7,955 nt of DNA from Victivallales bacterium. Lineage in GTDB: Bacteria; Verrucomicrobiota; Lentisphaeria; Oligosphaerales; Lenti-02. Location of the stretch: positions 1-7,955 of the forward strand of contig JABGQJ010000346.1 of assembly GCA_018648945.1 (NCBI GenBank), read 5' to 3'. A program made the position numbers and the translations under genes. Each line of letters opens with the position of its first letter. Position 1 is the stretch's first letter. Positions 1 through 6,304 of this stretch are shown piece by piece. A model generated the notes under the pieces. The model was given only the letters and a program-made list of their open reading frames with translations. It was not told the DNA's origin and did not search any database.

Positions 1-138
1 CATATCCTTCCCGAAGGCCTCCACCAGCGACGGGTCGAAGCGGACCAGACCCAGCGCCTCGCGAACGATTCCGGTCAGAAATGTGTCCCGACAGGCCAGA
101 ACGCGGTTGAAACGGTCCATTCCCCGGAGTAGAATCAT
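1..138 (-). CDS. N-terminus of an unrecognised protein, cut by the window edge
   Basis: Reading the minus strand from an ATG at 138 gives 46 uninterrupted residues, beginning MILLRGMDRFNRVLACRDTF and ending at the window edge in AFGKDM. The codons are G/C-rich in third position, like the neighbouring genes. A good Shine-Dalgarno run (GAAGGAAG on the minus strand, about 147-154) lies 8 nt before this ATG. A second in-frame ATG at 120 has a weaker upstream site. The fragment has no signal peptide and no motif I recognise, so I assign no function. It follows the mtlD-like gene on the same strand after 157 bp, far enough that it may have its own promoter. It could be the last gene of that unit or the start of another. 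Confidence 0.6.
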   Translation of the reverse strand, partial: MILLRGMDRFNRVLACRDTFLTGIVREALGLVRFDPSLVEAFGKDM

Positions 139-229
139 GCGAGCCACTTCCTTCTCATTGCTGGTTTCAAGGTCCTGCAATATAGGTGGATGTGGCTCCT
201 TTTCTCGCGCGCGCGCAAAGAACACGGGT

Positions 230-241
230 TTCTGCGCAGAA
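230..241. promoter_or_regulatory. 12-bp perfect palindrome in an intergenic region, possible operator
   Basis: TTCTGCGCAGAA reads the same on both strands. It sits in the 157 bp between the mtlD-like gene (ending at 296) and the minus-strand gene starting at 138, about 92 nt upstream of that start. Its position and symmetry suit a repressor or activator site. One or two perfect 12-mers are expected by chance in a window this size, and no regulator gene is visible. An alternating CG run (206-216) lies just downstream of it in the direction of that gene. I found no convincing -35/-10 pair in the region. Confidence 0.2.
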
Positions 242-295
242 TCCGACCTTTGTGGATACCCTCGGGCTAGTACCGACACTCCTTGGCGGGCCGCA

Positions 296-1492
296 TCAGT
301 CCGTTTCCGGGAAGGAACGGCGCGGATCCTCACGCAGGAGCGCGTAGGCGGCGAGTACATTCCTCCCCAGCGGGGATTCCGGATCGATCTGGCAGATATC
401 CTGCAGAATGTGGGCGGGGCCTTCGCTGGCGAGCCGATGCTGGAGGGCAACCGCCACGGGGTCTTCCACAGCGTCGAAGCAGAGGGCCATGGCAATCCCC
501 CAGGCTAGGTAGCGAGGGGTGCCCACGGTCTCTTCGACCAACCGTGCGGCCCCGACCAACCGGTCGGTGGGACTGAGCTTGCGGACGGGGTCCCGGCCGA
601 GGCGGAAGACGGTGTCGGCCAGAACATGGTTCCCGAAGCGGGCCAGAAGATCGTCCATATTGGCCTGCAGCCAGGCCGGATCGGCGGCGAACCGGGAGGC
701 CACGCCCGCGACGCTCTCGCGGAGTCCCCCATCCATGATGCTGCGGACTTCGGGATCACGCATGGCTTCGTAGCCGTACTCGTGGCCACGGGGATATGCC
801 GCGTAGGCGAGCAGGGCATGACCACAGTTGTGGATGTAGAGCTTGCGCGCGGTGTAGAGCGCGAAGTTGTCGTGGGCTTCCATGGCCACGACGTTGGGGA
901 TCGGGCCGACGAAGCCCGTGCCGTCGACGGGCAGTTCCTTGTAGGGTTCCACCCGGATGAAGCTGACGTCGGCCGCTCGCATGTCGGGCGTGGGCATGGG
1001 AACCATGCGACCGATCACGGTATCCACGAAGCCGACGGCATTGGTCAGGTAATCGGCGGCAACCGGCGCGATCTTCTCGGCCACGTAGCCACGCATGATC
1101 TTGGCGGCACCCTTCAGGTTCTCGCAGAGGATGATGTCCAGTGGTGGGGCAGCAGTCTTGGCGCGCTGCGCGAGGCCAGCGGCCAGACCGGGGGCAATGT
1201 GGGGCAGAGCGCCGGCACCGACGGCGGTGGCCGCGAGATCCGCCTCGGCAACGGCCGCCGCCACGGCGGCGAGATCGCGACCATGCACGGCCCGGACGGG
1301 ACCGATCTGGTAGTCGTGCACCTCATCATAGAAGACCGTTTGCAGATGGTACTCGGCCCGGTCGTTCAGAGCCTGGATGAGCTCGTCGTCCACATCCACG
1401 AAGGTGACGGCATAGCCGGATTCGCAGAAGAGTTGGCCGATGAATCCCCGACCAATGTTCCCTGCACCAAAGATGACTGCGTTGCGCTCCAT
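296..1492 (-). CDS. mtlD: Mannitol-1-phosphate 5-dehydrogenase family protein
   Basis: This 398-aa protein is close to the usual MtlD length (about 380 aa). Family members oxidise mannitol 1-phosphate to fructose 6-phosphate with NAD in the cytoplasm. The N-terminal Rossmann fold is plain: GAGNIGRGF at 9-17, then an acidic turn (FVDVDD, 31-36) that fits NAD preference. The C-terminal helical domain carries the polyol-dehydrogenase catalytic signature K-x4-N-x2-H as K217, N222 and H225. The ATG at 1492 has an AAGGAAG Shine-Dalgarno a few nt upstream, and only 18 nt separate it from the preceding surface-protein gene, so it is probably co-transcribed with that gene and the SGNH hydrolase. No mannitol PTS or other polyol transporter is in view, so the true substrate may be another sugar-alcohol phosphate or a hexuronate relative. 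The family call is firm; the exact substrate is inferred. Confidence 0.85.
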   Translation of the reverse strand: MERNAVIFGAGNIGRGFIGQLFCESGYAVTFVDVDDELIQALNDRAEYHLQTVFYDEVHDYQIGPVRAVHGRDLAAVAAAVAEADLAATAVGAGALPHIAPGLAAGLAQRAKTAAPPLDIILCENLKGAAKIMRGYVAEKIAPVAADYLTNAVGFVDTVIGRMVPMPTPDMRAADVSFIRVEPYKELPVDGTGFVGPIPNVVAMEAHDNFALYTARKLYIHNCGHALLAYAAYPRGHEYGYEAMRDPEVRSIMDGGLRESVAGVASRFAADPAWLQANMDDLLARFGNHVLADTVFRLGRDPVRKLSPTDRLVGAARLVEETVGTPRYLAWGIAMALCFDAVEDPVAVALQHRLASEGPAHILQDICQIDPESPLGRNVLAAYALLREDPRRSFPETD

Positions 1493-1510
1493 GTGCTTCC
1501 TTGGTAGGTG

Positions 1511-2185
1511 TTAGCGGCGGACGGCGGCGAAGATCACGATGAGGAGGAAAAGGCCACCCATGGCGAGGACCAGCATGCTGATGCTGCCGGTGACCCGCTT
1601 GGAGGCCGGTGGCGGCGAGCCGGGCACGGCGGTGGAGGGCCGTTTCTCGGGCGCGGGCTTCGGGGTCGTCACGACTTCGGGTTTGTCTGGCTGGTCACCT
1701 TGGGCTCTGGCTTTGGCCGCATTCCATGCTTCGGGATTGAGCCCGGCCACGATCACGACGGTCTGGCTGGTGGTGAACTCCAGCTCATTCACCTTGCGCA
1801 TATCCTTCTCGTAGTCATTGGTGACGAAGGTGAGGTCGTAGCACTCGGGCAGTTTCTCGGACTGCCAGCTGATCTTCATGGGCTTGCCCTCGTGGACCTC
1901 AAGAGTGATCTCCCACTCCTTCAGGTTGCCATGGGCTTTGAGATCCTTGTAGAGCAGGGAGCCGAGTGTCGGGGGGCCGATGAAGCCCGCACAGCCTGTG
2001 CCCTGCCCACGCGGGGGGGCTAGGTCGTCTACACCCCGGTCGTAGGCATCGGTGGCCCCCTCCTTGCAGCCGAGGAAGATCTCCTCGAGGTGCGAGTGGG
2101 TCAGCTTCAGGGGAAGCATAAAATCCCGCTCGGAAGCCAGGGCGCAGGCACCAAGGAGGAGGATGGTGATTAGTTCCCGCAGCAT
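1511..2185 (-). CDS. Exported single-domain beta-sandwich protein with C-terminal membrane anchor
   Basis: This is a 224-aa protein without a family name I can give. Residues 1-18 (MLRELITILLLGACALAS) look like a signal peptide. Residues 35-71 carry GATDAYDRGVDD followed by PP. That matches the GATDGYDxGxDxPxPP motif seen at the start of a beta-sandwich domain in large secreted proteins, where a W-x-L-x-V strand and a strand ending in SW follow; here these are WEITLEV (91-97) and MKISW (103-107), and the sandwich ends near 148. A Pro/Lys-rich linker (about 164-198) leads to a 20-residue hydrophobic helix (202-221) ending in Arg-Arg. I infer a surface domain on a stalk, tethered to a membrane. 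The cysteines at 40, 65 and 115 could form a disulphide. The start has an AGGAGA Shine-Dalgarno 7 nt upstream. It lies 31 nt after the SGNH gene and 18 nt before the mtlD-like gene, so is likely in their operon. Confidence 0.75.
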   Translation of the reverse strand: MLRELITILLLGACALASERDFMLPLKLTHSHLEEIFLGCKEGATDAYDRGVDDLAPPRGQGTGCAGFIGPPTLGSLLYKDLKAHGNLKEWEITLEVHEGKPMKISWQSEKLPECYDLTFVTNDYEKDMRKVNELEFTTSQTVVIVAGLNPEAWNAAKARAQGDQPDKPEVVTTPKPAPEKRPSTAVPGSPPPASKRVTGSISMLVLAMGGLFLLIVIFAAVRR

Positions 2186-2216
2186 GATCTGTCTCCTCTT
2201 GACCGGAAGGGAAGGG

Positions 2217-3539
2217 CTACTTCACGAAATCACCGATGTACATGATGTACCCGGCAAACCACTGGCGACCATCGAACTTCTTGGCGAACGCGTCATCGTC
2301 CAGGGCCAGGACTTTCTGGTTCGGTCCCGAGCGGCCCTTCAGGATCTTGCGCTTTTCGGGCTGTTCCTCGCAGATCTCGATCTTGACGGTGTGGACTTGC
2401 CCGGGATCCAGGCCTCTGACCACCCCAAGCTGTTGGAGCCGGTAGTAGGTGCAGTAGGCGTCGAAACGGTTGCGCTTGCCCCGGTCTTTGCCGTCCACCG
2501 TGATCTTCAGACGCCCGCAGGTGGGACCAACCAGGTCGAAGACGTTGGCCATGCTCCCCTTGAACTTGAAGGTCACCGACGCGCCCGTTGTGTCAGCCAT
2601 CCAGAGCTGGGGGAGATTGCCCCTGAAGCGCTTGGCGTTGCTATCCCCTGCCAGGTCGAGCAGTTTCCAGTCGGCAGAAAGCTGGCCTTCGCCAAAGGGA
2701 ATCATGCTGGCCTTCTCCCAGTTGCCCGAATCCATGGGGCCGGGCAGGCTGTGATTGCCCACCTTGCCTTGGGCGAAGATCGCGGGCATGCTGCGCACGA
2801 CGGCTTCCAAGTAGAGGATATGGCCGGTGTCGTCGTAGGGGTGGACGCCATCGCCGGAGAAGTAGTAGGTGCCCTTCTTCATGGCGGCGCGGCGCTCTTC
2901 CTTGCCCTTCTTCTCCTTGAAGATGACCTTCCCCTCCTTCTCCATCTGCGCCGTTTTCAGGCACATGTGGATGGAGGGAATGCGATAGTGGTCGGCGATG
3001 GACTCCATGACACTGGCTGCACGGGGAAACTTGTTGCTCTGCAGATCCTTCAGCATCCCCTGGGTGGCGGTGTAGACGAAGCAGATGTCGAGGGTCGGGT
3101 CCTCCGTCCAGGTCTGCCGGACAATGCCTTCCATGCTCTTCACGATGCGGTCGGGTGAGGCCCCACCATCGTTGACCGCGAACTCCACGAACAGCAGGTC
3201 CGGTTTTTTCACCAGCACATCCTTGCGGAGGCGGAAGACGCCAAGGTCGGAGCCGGTACCGCCGATCGCCGCGTGAATCTGCTCGATCTTGGCCTCGGGG
3301 AACCGTTCCTGGAACCACCTCAGGGTTTTCGGCCGCCAGCCGTTCTGGGCCGTGATGCTGCCGCCGAGGTAAGCGATCTTCAGGCTCTTTCCCGCCTTGG
3401 CCTTGGCCAGAAAGTTGGGAATCCCGCCACGTGCCGTGCATTCGACCGCGTCGCGCAAGGGGTAGGTCGGCTTGGGGGCTGCAAGGCAGACGGAGGAGGC
3501 GAGGGCGGTCAGGAGCAGGGAACAAAGAACTCTCATCAT
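2217..3539 (-). CDS. Secreted SGNH/GDSL hydrolase with C-terminal beta-sandwich
   Basis: This is a 440-aa exported esterase-type hydrolase. Residues 1-20 form a signal peptide, with cleavage likely near Ala20-Ala21. The SGNH blocks are visible: block I YLGGSIT with nucleophile Ser61 (followed by NGWRP), block II Gly around 93-94 (AIGGTGS), block III Asn123 in EFAVND, and block V GDGVHP with Asp230 and His233. Residues 195-222 form a very lysine/glutamate-rich insert just before block V. The region from about 310 to 440 looks like a beta-sandwich (VTFKFKGSMANVFDLVG, then LKITVDG, then HTVKIEI), a common partner of these hydrolases that may bind carbohydrate. The family removes acyl groups, often acetyl esters on polysaccharides; the substrate here is unknown. 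Two consecutive ATGs mark the start; GAGGA lies 6 nt upstream of the first. It is first in the minus-strand unit and divergent from another SGNH gene. Confidence 0.88.
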   Translation of the reverse strand: MMRVLCSLLLTALASSVCLAAPKPTYPLRDAVECTARGGIPNFLAKAKAGKSLKIAYLGGSITAQNGWRPKTLRWFQERFPEAKIEQIHAAIGGTGSDLGVFRLRKDVLVKKPDLLFVEFAVNDGGASPDRIVKSMEGIVRQTWTEDPTLDICFVYTATQGMLKDLQSNKFPRAASVMESIADHYRIPSIHMCLKTAQMEKEGKVIFKEKKGKEERRAAMKKGTYYFSGDGVHPYDDTGHILYLEAVVRSMPAIFAQGKVGNHSLPGPMDSGNWEKASMIPFGEGQLSADWKLLDLAGDSNAKRFRGNLPQLWMADTTGASVTFKFKGSMANVFDLVGPTCGRLKITVDGKDRGKRNRFDAYCTYYRLQQLGVVRGLDPGQVHTVKIEICEEQPEKRKILKGRSGPNQKVLALDDDAFAKKFDGRQWFAGYIMYIGDFVK

Positions 3540-3754
3540 GGCGTGTCCTCAAGGTGGCGCGGGGACAGTCTCAAAGGCATTGTGTCCAACTCCGGTAATG
3601 TGGCGGATGAGGGGCACCATGTCCAGCCAGCAAAGGCAGGAGCTTGTCGCGTTCTACTGGCTGCGGTGGGTGGACGTTGCAGGTGGTGGCTCCTAGATTA
3701 CCGGCGAGTTCCAGCTATGCCCGCGTTCCTGCTGTGTCACTAGGAGAGTCTCTC
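3540..3754. promoter_or_regulatory. Divergent intergenic region, presumed to hold both promoters
   Basis: The 215 bp separate two head-to-head genes for secreted SGNH hydrolases, so the promoters of both units should lie here. I found no -35/-10 pair close enough to consensus to place either one. An 8-bp inverted repeat is present: CCGGTAAT at 3592-3599 and ATTACCGG at 3697-3704. The match continues after a 2-nt offset with AACTC at 3588-3592 against GAGTT at 3706-3710. The two arms could be half-sites of a shared regulator, but a chance 8-mer pair is not unlikely in a region of this length. Confidence 0.4.
3742..3748 (+). promoter_or_regulatory. Shine-Dalgarno site fixing the start of the second SGNH gene
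   Basis: AGGAGAG ends 6 nt before the ATG at 3755. The open frame extends upstream to an ATG at 3644, but that earlier start has no comparable site, adds 37 residues of low-complexity sequence, and would bury the signal peptide. The start at 3755 is therefore preferred. Confidence 0.7.
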
Positions 3755-4417
3755 ATGCCTATTCGGCTCGTTCTGGTTGCCTCGCTCTGCCTGTCCGCTT
3801 CCCTGTTCGCCAGTGGCTGGAAGCTGTATCCGGCAACGAATCCGGATCCCAAGCTGCCGCGCGTGCTGATTGTCGGCGACTCGATCTGCAATGCCTATCG
3901 GCATACCGTGGTTGCCAAGCTGAAGGGCAAGGCCAACGTGGATGCTTGGGTGACCCCTTACCACATCGCCGCTCCACAACTGATGAAGCGGTACAAGGAA
4001 ATCCTGGCAGCGACCACCTACGACGTGATCCACTTTAACCACGGGCTCCATGGCTTTGGCGACCGCATCCCCAAGGGCAAGTACGTCGAGATCCTCGAGA
4101 GCTACGTGGTCGAGATCAAGAAGGCCGCGCCCCAGGCCAAAATCATCTGGTGCGCGACCACTCCGGTCAACAAGAAGGGCGACAACGCGGTGCTCGACCC
4201 GGTGATGACCCCGGTCGTCATCAAGCGCAATGCCCTCGCCGCTGAGCTGATGAAGCGTTACGACATCCCCGTGACCGACCTGTATACGCTGGTCGTGGGC
4301 AAGCCGGAACTGCGGGCCAAGCCGGCAGACCCATATCACTACAATGGCGAGGGCAGGAAGCTGCAGGGCGAGTTCATCGCCGATGTGCTCAGCAAGATCC
4401 TCGCAGCCAAGAAGTAG
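3755..4417 (+). CDS. Secreted small SGNH/GDSL hydrolase
   Basis: From the preferred start this is 220 aa. Residues 1-20 (MPIRLVLVASLCLSASLFAS) are a signal peptide. Block I is VLIVGDSI with nucleophile Ser43. The central strand VIHFNHGLHGF (91-101) takes the place of the usual GxND block, with Asn95 the likely oxyanion residue. Block V is DPYHYN with Asp192 and His195, followed by the usual C-terminal helix (GEFIADVLSKILA). This short form, with IHFNxGLH, is a recognisable SGNH subgroup of exported esterase-like proteins, but its substrate is not established from sequence. It opens the plus-strand unit; the cupin gene follows after 11 nt. It shares little sequence with the divergent SGNH protein beyond the catalytic blocks and lacks that protein's C-terminal sandwich, so it does not look like a recent duplicate. 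It ends in TAG. Confidence 0.85.
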   Translation: MPIRLVLVASLCLSASLFASGWKLYPATNPDPKLPRVLIVGDSICNAYRHTVVAKLKGKANVDAWVTPYHIAAPQLMKRYKEILAATTYDVIHFNHGLHGFGDRIPKGKYVEILESYVVEIKKAAPQAKIIWCATTPVNKKGDNAVLDPVMTPVVIKRNALAAELMKRYDIPVTDLYTLVVGKPELRAKPADPYHYNGEGRKLQGEFIADVLSKILAAKK

Positions 4418-4428
4418 GAAGACCCACC

Positions 4429-4776
4429 ATGATTCGACGAAACGGCAGCTACGAAGTCGACGAACGGTTTGAGATGCGCGGTGGCAAGGGCACGGTGCGG
4501 ATCGAGCATCTGTGGAAGAAGGACGAGCTCAAGGGCAACACGCGGCTGTTCGCCAAATTGACCCTGGAGCCCGGTGCCAGTATCGGTTTCCATGAGCACG
4601 ACGACGAGGAGGAGATCTTCGTCATCGTCCAAGGCAAGGGACGGATGCAGGACGGCGATGAGCTGTGTGAGTTGTGCCCCGGCGACACGATTCTGACTGG
4701 CGATGGGGCCGGGCACGCGGTGGAATCCATTGGGGACCAGGCGTTGGTCATGGTGGCGGTGATCGTACAGTACTGA
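4429..4776 (+). CDS. Single-domain cupin, probable metal-binding protein
   Basis: This 115-aa protein is a minimal one-domain cupin with no signal peptide, so cytoplasmic. Cupin motif 1 is intact: Gly49, His55-x-His57, Glu62, Gly69. Motif 2 is recognisable with Gly85, Gly93 and His96; the usual Pro is Gly91 and the final Asn is Ser100. His55, His57, Glu62 and His96 would bind one divalent metal. An acidic run (EHDDEEEIF, 56-64) covers the first metal motif. Small cupins of this kind act as sugar isomerases, dioxygenases, or ligand-sensing or storage proteins, and the sequence does not decide between these. AGGAAG overlaps the stop of the SGNH gene, 7 nt before this ATG, and the methyltransferase gene starts 27 nt after the stop. 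The tight spacing suggests a shared transcript and possibly a shared substrate. Confidence 0.85.
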   Translation: MIRRNGSYEVDERFEMRGGKGTVRIEHLWKKDELKGNTRLFAKLTLEPGASIGFHEHDDEEEIFVIVQGKGRMQDGDELCELCPGDTILTGDGAGHAVESIGDQALVMVAVIVQY

Positions 4777-4803
4777 CGGTTCCCATAATCCGGAGATCGG
4801 GCT

Positions 4804-6207
4804 ATGATGGCGAGAGGTCGGTTCGAAGGTGTGGATCTTGAGCCCCTCATCGAGGGCGTCTACACGACTCTCGAGAAGGTTGGCGTGCTCTGCGAGAACG
4901 TGGAACTGGCCGAGGCGCTGGGTGCCTTCGGGGCCCGGGTGGACCTCGCCAAGCAACGGGTGTGGTTCCCGCGCGAATTGGTGAAGGAGTTTACCGAGTC
5001 CATTGCCAAGGAGCCCCACGCTCCTCCGACCGATACGTTCACCCGACCGGGCCGCGCCGGCTTCGGCACCCAGATCTGCCAGATCTACTATGACTGGGGC
5101 ACGGGCCAGCGCCGCAACGGCAATCGCCAGGACCAGATCACGGCAACCAAACTGGGCGACGCCCTGCATGGCGCGCAAGGCGTCGGGCACTCCCTCGTCC
5201 AGACCGAAGTGTCGGGCAAGATGGAGAGCCTGGAGTCGGCCCTCGTCCTGGCCGAGTATGCCGAGAAGCCAAATCCGCCCTTTGCCTGGCATGAGGAGCA
5301 GGTGGACTACCTGATCGAGATGGGCGAGATCATGGGGCGTCCGAACTGGTTCAGCTATGGAGCCAACTGCTTTGCCCACCCCTTGCGCTTCGACAAGGTG
5401 GTCGCCGACAAATTCGTTCGACGCGTCCGCGAGGGGGACAGGGCTACCTTCACTGCCATGCCAGTGGCTGGCATGACCACCCCGGTCACCCTTGAGGGAT
5501 TCGTCAGTGTGGCCACTGCCGAGCTGGTTGCGGTCTGGATCGCGGGGCGAGCGCTGAACCCGACCTGTGGTCTGGGTGCCAGCATGTGGGCGGCGACTAT
5601 CGACATGGCTTCGGGCGAGGTGAGCTACTCCGCCTTCGATGCCATGTCGTACGGCATTGCTTGCCACGAGTTCATCCGGCGGTGGGTTGGCATCAACATC
5701 ACGGTCGGTGGTGGCGGATACTGCGCGGCACGCGAGCCGGGCATGGCGGCCGCGCTGGAAAAGGCGCACAAGGCCATGACCATTGCCGCGTTCACCGGCC
5801 AGCACCCGAGCATTGGCCAGGGCATGTTGGAGTGCGGACGGACCCTTTGCCCCGTGCAACTGCTCGTCGAACGCGACCTTGCGGACGGCATCGCTCACCT
5901 AGGCTCCCCCATCGAACCATCGACGGAGACGGTGGGTGCAGAATGGATCGAGATGGTGCAGCAAGGGCTGGAATGCAACCACATGACCACCCCCCACACC
6001 CTCGACCACTTCCGCTCTCTCTGGCTGCCCACTTATGTGGACCGGCGGGGCTGGAACGGCGCACGCAGCGACCGCGAGATGCTCGACCGCGCCCAAGGCA
6101 AGGTCACGGAACTCCTGGCCGAGTACCGCAAACCCCAGGGGCGCGAGGACCAGCTCGCAAAGATGCGCGAAGTCGTCGACCGCGCTCGCAAGAAGCTCGT
6201 CGGCTGA
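4804..6207 (+). CDS. MttB-family (trimethylamine methyltransferase-like) protein without pyrrolysine
   Basis: This 467-aa protein spans nearly the full length of the MttB family (about 470-500 aa), TIM-barrel enzymes that move a methyl group from a methylated amine to a corrinoid protein. Family hallmarks: an N-terminal KVGVLCEN segment (25-32), MPVAGMTTPVTLEG (219-232), the glycine-rich NITVGGGGYC (298-307), and TPHTLDHFRSLWLPT with DRRGW near the C-terminus (396-417). True MttB decodes an in-frame amber codon as pyrrolysine; this frame has no internal TAG and reads through TGQHPSIGQGMLECG (331-345) without interruption. It therefore belongs to the non-pyrrolysine branch, whose characterised members (MtgB, MtpB, MtcB) use glycine betaine, proline betaine or carnitine. 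The substrate here is unknown. No corrinoid protein or reactivase gene is adjacent. CGGAGA lies 7 nt before the first of two adjacent ATGs; it is last in its unit. Confidence 0.88.
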   Translation: MMARGRFEGVDLEPLIEGVYTTLEKVGVLCENVELAEALGAFGARVDLAKQRVWFPRELVKEFTESIAKEPHAPPTDTFTRPGRAGFGTQICQIYYDWGTGQRRNGNRQDQITATKLGDALHGAQGVGHSLVQTEVSGKMESLESALVLAEYAEKPNPPFAWHEEQVDYLIEMGEIMGRPNWFSYGANCFAHPLRFDKVVADKFVRRVREGDRATFTAMPVAGMTTPVTLEGFVSVATAELVAVWIAGRALNPTCGLGASMWAATIDMASGEVSYSAFDAMSYGIACHEFIRRWVGINITVGGGGYCAAREPGMAAALEKAHKAMTIAAFTGQHPSIGQGMLECGRTLCPVQLLVERDLADGIAHLGSPIEPSTETVGAEWIEMVQQGLECNHMTTPHTLDHFRSLWLPTYVDRRGWNGARSDREMLDRAQGKVTELLAEYRKPQGREDQLAKMREVVDRARKKLVG

Positions 6208-6217
6208 GGGGATCTAT

Positions 6218-6238
6218 CCACCACGAAGCCACGAAGGA
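6218..6238 (+). repeat. Left arm of inverted CACGAAG repeat
   Basis: The arm reads CCACCACGAAG followed by CCACGAAGGA, so it has two CACGAAG units. It begins 10 nt after the stop of the MttB-like gene. Its first 14 informative bases (6219-6232) match the reverse complement of 6511-6524 at 13 of 14 positions. Confidence 0.65.
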
Positions 6239-6244
6239 CTTGGC

Positions 6245-6259
6245 GCGGCCAATGGCCGC
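6245..6259. other. Short GC-rich hairpin
   Basis: GCGGCC (6245-6250) and GGCCGC (6254-6259) form a perfect 6-bp stem with an AAT loop, 37 nt after the stop of the MttB-like gene. It could slow or end transcription from the plus strand, but no T-run follows on either strand, so a standard intrinsic terminator is not supported. Confidence 0.3.
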
Positions 6260-6269
6260 AACCAGAGCG

Positions 6270-6304
6270 AACATCGAACATCGAACGCCCAACATCGAAC
6301 ATCG
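6270..6304 (+). repeat. Tandem heptamer repeat (AACATCG), five units
   Basis: Five 7-nt units lie end to end: AACATCG, AACATCG, AACGCCC, AACATCG, AACATCG. Four are identical and the central one differs in its last four bases. On the other strand the repeat translates into spurious peptides of the MFDVGRSMFDV kind, which I recall from annotations of PVC-type genomes. The function is unknown. Confidence 0.85.

Noticed and set aside
177..190. Possible minus-strand -10 box (TATATT at 179-184) for the left-edge gene
   Set aside because: The hexamer is near consensus, but no acceptable -35 lies about 17 nt upstream, so a promoter cannot be supported.
626..1507. A 293-codon plus-strand open frame opposite the mtlD-like gene
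   Set aside because: The minus-strand frame carries the Rossmann and catalytic motifs; the plus-strand peptide is Gly/His/Asp-rich and featureless.
2052..3158. A 368-codon plus-strand open frame opposite the first SGNH gene and the surface-protein gene
   Set aside because: It is antisense to the SGNH catalytic blocks and the surface protein's N-terminus, and its peptide has no signal or domain. It is best explained as a GC-bias shadow.
3644..3754. Upstream extension of the second SGNH protein to an ATG at 3644
   Set aside because: The added 37 residues have no conserved character and would hide the signal peptide, while the ATG at 3755 has a good Shine-Dalgarno.
4415..4432. Possible amber (TAG) decoding as pyrrolysine at the end of the second SGNH gene
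   Set aside because: Read-through would add only four codons before a TGA overlapping the cupin start. Two genes in the window end in TAG, and the MttB-like gene has no internal TAG, so nothing supports pyrrolysine use.
4339..5898. A 519-codon minus-strand open frame opposite the cupin and MttB-like genes
   Set aside because: It lies antisense to two genes with clear family motifs. Its translation has no recognisable domain, and long antisense frames are expected in GC-rich genes with strong third-position bias.
6270..6304. CRISPR array
   Set aside because: Units are 7 nt and contiguous, with no spacers and no cas genes in the window.
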